A stretch of DNA of 7,685 nt from NCBI GenBank assembly GCA_000433415.1, contig FR890526.1, positions 5,216 to 12,900 of the forward strand, in the 5' to 3' direction. A model generated the notes under the pieces. That model did not search any database, was not told the DNA's origin, and saw only the letters and a list, made by a program, of their open reading frames with translations. Shown piece by piece: positions 5,552 to 7,685 of the stretch. The DNA comes from Clostridium sp. CAG:448 (GTDB taxonomy: Bacteria > Bacillota > Clostridia > Oscillospirales > CAG-272). The first letter of the stretch is position 1; every line of letters begins with the position of its first letter. The translations under genes and the position numbers were made by a program.

Positions 5552-7021
5552 ATGGAACAGACGGCAAAGAAGATTCTGTTTGTCGGTGCGGAGGCAATGC
5601 CCTTCGCAGCCACCGGGGGACTGGGCGATGTGCTGGGATCCCTGCCCTGCGCGCTCAAGGAAGCGGCAAAGGACGGCGTGGACGTCCGGCTGGTGATTCC
5701 GCTTTACGACGCCATCGGAGAGCAGTTCCGCCGGCAGATGAAGGAAGAGGCGGTTTTTACCGTCGCGCTTGCGTGGAGAAACCAGTACTGCGGCGTGTAC
5801 AGCCTTGTGCACCGGGGCGTGACCTGCTACTTTATCGACAATGAATATTACTTCAAGCGCGGCGCGCTGTACGGGCAGTACGACGACGGAGAGCGGTATG
5901 CGTACTTTTGCAAAGCGGTCATGGAGATGCTGCGGCAGATCGACTGGTATCCCGATATTCTCCATGCGCACGACTGGCAGAGCGCACTTTCGGTGGTCTA
6001 CCTGAAACCCCGCTACGCCTCCGACCCTGCCTATGCCGGCATCCGGAGCGTATTTACCATCCATAACATCGAATACCAGGGCAAATACAGCTTCTCGATT
6101 TTGGGGGACGTGTTTGAACTGGGGGCGGAGCAGTACACACTGATGCAGTACGACGGGTGCATCAACCTGATGAAGGGTGCCATTGTCTGCGCCGACCGGG
6201 TCAGTACGGTCAGCCCGCGTTACGCCGAGGAAATCCGTACCCCTGCCTACTCCCATAAGCTGTTCTATATCCTGAACGACTGCGCAGGCAAACTTTGCGG
6301 CATCCTCAACGGCATCGACACCGACTACTACAATCCCGCAACCGACCCCGTGCTTGCGCAGAAATACGACCTTACCACCTTCCCTGAGGGAAAAACGGTA
6401 AACAAGCTTGCCCTGCAGCGGGAGCTCGGTCTGCCGGAGCGCGCGGACGTTCCCATGCTTGCGGTCATTTCCCGCCTTGCCGCGCACAAGGGCGTCGACC
6501 TGATCAGTACGATTGCCGAGCGCTTGCTGCGGGAGCAGGATGTCCAGTTCGTGATTCTGGGCAAGGGAGAGCCGCAGTACGAGGAGTTTTTCCGCTGGCT
6601 GGAGCGCACTTTCCCGGATCGGGTACGGGCGCTGATTGCTTACGACAGAGATCTGTCCAGGCGGATCTATGCGGCGGCGGATCTGTTCCTGATGCCTTCC
6701 CGCAGCGAGCCGTGCGGACTGTCCCAGATGATTGCCTCCCGCTACGGCACCGTTCCCGTGGTGCGCGAAACGGGTGGGCTGTACGATTCCATCAAGGGCT
6801 ATTGGATCCGGGACGGCGAGGTGATGGGCAACGGCTTCACCTTCTCCGACTATTCCGCCGATCAGCTCATGGAACGCACCTGCGCGGCGCTGGCGCTTTA
6901 CCGCGACAGAGACGCGTTCGATGCCCTGGTCAAAAAGATCATGCAGATTGATTTTTCCTGGCAGGTTTCCGCCATGCAGTATCTGCGGATGTATGACGCG
7001 CTCACAGGCGGCGCAGAATAA
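5552..7021 (+). CDS. glgA: Glycogen synthase GlgA (ADP-glucose dependent, GT5)
   Basis: GlgA transfers glucose from ADP-glucose to the non-reducing end of alpha-1,4 glucan in the cytoplasm. The 489 residues match the usual length of about 480. The N-terminal GT5 domain contains ATGGLGDV (20-27), HAHDWQSAL (138-146) and TIHNIEYQG with His171 (169-177). The GT1-type C-terminal domain contains ILNGID (251-256), ISRLAAHKG with Arg308 and Lys313 (306-314), PSRSEPCGLSQ with Glu386 (382-392) and RETGGL (405-410). It closes with DFSWQVSAMQYL (467-478). The oddity is Ala20 where the family normally has the Lys of KxGG; all other key residues are present, so it should still be active. GGAG lies 8 bases before the ATG. 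The gene ends in tandem TAA codons (7019-7024). Confidence 0.96.
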   Translation: MEQTAKKILFVGAEAMPFAATGGLGDVLGSLPCALKEAAKDGVDVRLVIPLYDAIGEQFRRQMKEEAVFTVALAWRNQYCGVYSLVHRGVTCYFIDNEYYFKRGALYGQYDDGERYAYFCKAVMEMLRQIDWYPDILHAHDWQSALSVVYLKPRYASDPAYAGIRSVFTIHNIEYQGKYSFSILGDVFELGAEQYTLMQYDGCINLMKGAIVCADRVSTVSPRYAEEIRTPAYSHKLFYILNDCAGKLCGILNGIDTDYYNPATDPVLAQKYDLTTFPEGKTVNKLALQRELGLPERADVPMLAVISRLAAHKGVDLISTIAERLLREQDVQFVILGKGEPQYEEFFRWLERTFPDRVRALIAYDRDLSRRIYAAADLFLMPSRSEPCGLSQMIASRYGTVPVVRETGGLYDSIKGYWIRDGEVMGNGFTFSDYSADQLMERTCAALALYRDRDAFDALVKKIMQIDFSWQVSAMQYLRMYDALTGGAE

Positions 7022-7043
7022 TAAAGAGAGAATTTTCCAAGAG

Positions 7044-7048
7044 AAAGG
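7044..7048 (+). promoter_or_regulatory. Weak, distant ribosome site of glgP
   Basis: The only Shine-Dalgarno-like bases before glgP are AAAGG, 15 bases from the ATG at 7064, far more than the 7-8 bases seen for the other genes here. A run of six A lies between them. No alternative in-frame start lies nearer. Less efficient translation than for glgB, C, D and A is inferred. Confidence 0.5.
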
Positions 7049-7063
7049 AAACAGAAAAAACCG

Positions 7064-7685
7064 ATGAACTACAATCCTTCACCCATCCAAATCCGGCAGA
7101 ACATCGAATCCATCCTTGCGCGTTATTTCGGCTGTACCAGTGCCGAGGCGTCGCAGGAGCAGATGTATAAAGCCACTGCCATGACCGTCCGCGACATCCT
7201 GACCGAGAAGCGGGGGGTATTCAAAAAGCGCGTGAATCAGGCAGGCGCAAAACGTGTTTACTATATGTGCATGGAGTTCCTCTTGGGGCGTTCCCTGAAA
7301 AACAACCTGTGCAACCTCGGATTGGACAAAGCCTACGGGGAAGTGCTCGGCAAAATGGGATTTTCCTTAGAGCAGCTTTATGAAAAGGAACCCGACGCGG
7401 GGCTTGGAAACGGAGGACTGGGCAGGCTTGCCGCCTGCTTTATGGATTCGCTTGCCACACTGGATTATCCGGCAACCGGCTTTTCCATCTGTTATGAATA
7501 CGGACTGTTCCGGCAGAAGATCGTGGACGGCATTCAGGTGGAAATGCCGGACATCTGGCTGCCGGGCGGGGAAGTCTGGCTGGTTCCGCGTACCGACCGC
7601 ACCTTCCATGTGCGCTTCGGCGGACGGATCCGGGAAAACTGGAACAACGGACATCTGGAGATTCAGTACGAGAACTGCGAGGAGA
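7064..7685 (+). CDS. glgP: Glycogen phosphorylase GlgP, N-terminal part (3' end outside window)
   Basis: GlgP removes terminal glucose from alpha-1,4 glucan with phosphate, giving glucose-1-phosphate; it is a pyridoxal-phosphate enzyme of family GT35. Only 207 codons, about a quarter of the usual 750-850 residues, are visible. They include MEFLLGRSLKNNL (70-82), EPDAGLGNGGLGRLAACF with the phosphate-site glycines (109-126), MDSLATL (127-133) and YEYGLFRQKIVDG (144-156), all diagnostic for the family. The pyridoxal lysine and catalytic C-terminal half lie beyond the window. It follows glgA by 42 bases, as in the Bacillus glgBCDAP order, so synthesis and breakdown enzymes would share one transcript. 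The gene name glgP is preferred over malP because of this context; sequence alone does not separate the two. Confidence 0.95.
   Translation, partial: MNYNPSPIQIRQNIESILARYFGCTSAEASQEQMYKATAMTVRDILTEKRGVFKKRVNQAGAKRVYYMCMEFLLGRSLKNNLCNLGLDKAYGEVLGKMGFSLEQLYEKEPDAGLGNGGLGRLAACFMDSLATLDYPATGFSICYEYGLFRQKIVDGIQVEMPDIWLPGGEVWLVPRTDRTFHVRFGGRIRENWNNGHLEIQYENCEE

Noticed and set aside
1168..6487. Chain of long minus-strand open frames (up to 483 codons) opposite glgB, glgC, glgD and glgA
   Set aside because: The translations are rich in Arg, His, Gly and Val without known motifs, and each overlaps a well-supported glg gene. Codon bias in GC-rich genes commonly leaves an antisense frame open.
1..7685. 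Mobile element, CRISPR array, tRNA or rRNA gene, or phage gene
   Set aside because: No transposase, long terminal inverted repeats, regularly spaced repeats or RNA gene signatures were seen; the window is filled by known chromosomal genes.

Overview
The window looks like chromosomal DNA of a fairly GC-rich member of the Bacillota (Firmicutes), most likely Clostridia. By eye the GC content is in the high fifties; it was not computed. The reasons are the gene order glgB-glgC-glgD-glgA-glgP (as in Bacillus), the presence of GlgD (a Firmicute paralogue of GlgC), strong purine-rich Shine-Dalgarno sites, and sigma-A type promoters with extended -10 boxes. I cannot name the species from sequence alone.

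Layout. From base 970 leftward on the minus strand runs an ABC-2 type transporter ATPase that starts with TTG and leaves the window close to its C-terminus. Bases 971-1230 hold no gene. They form a divergent control region with two near-consensus promoters pointing away from each other, and each transcript has a small GC-rich hairpin early in its leader. From 1231 to the right edge runs a tightly packed glycogen operon on the plus strand: glgB (branching enzyme), glgC and glgD (ADP-glucose pyrophosphorylase catalytic subunit and its divergent partner), glgA (glycogen synthase) and the first quarter of glgP (glycogen phosphorylase). Gaps between the genes are 28, 13, 35 and 42 bases. No terminator is seen between them, so one transcript from the promoter at 1151-1179 is expected.

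How the genes work together. GlgC, probably with GlgD, makes ADP-glucose from glucose-1-phosphate and ATP. GlgA adds the glucose to alpha-1,4 chains, GlgB moves chain segments into alpha-1,6 branches, and GlgP releases glucose-1-phosphate when the store is used. The ABC ATPase has no evident link to glycogen and is probably just a divergent neighbour.

I found no hidden new system: the gene content is ordinary and well known. The points worth a second look are local. They are a Lys-to-Ala change in the KxGG motif of GlgA, an extra charged C-terminal tail on GlgB, loss of catalytic residues in GlgD, a leader stem-loop on the ABC transcript, and a poorly spaced ribosome site for glgP.
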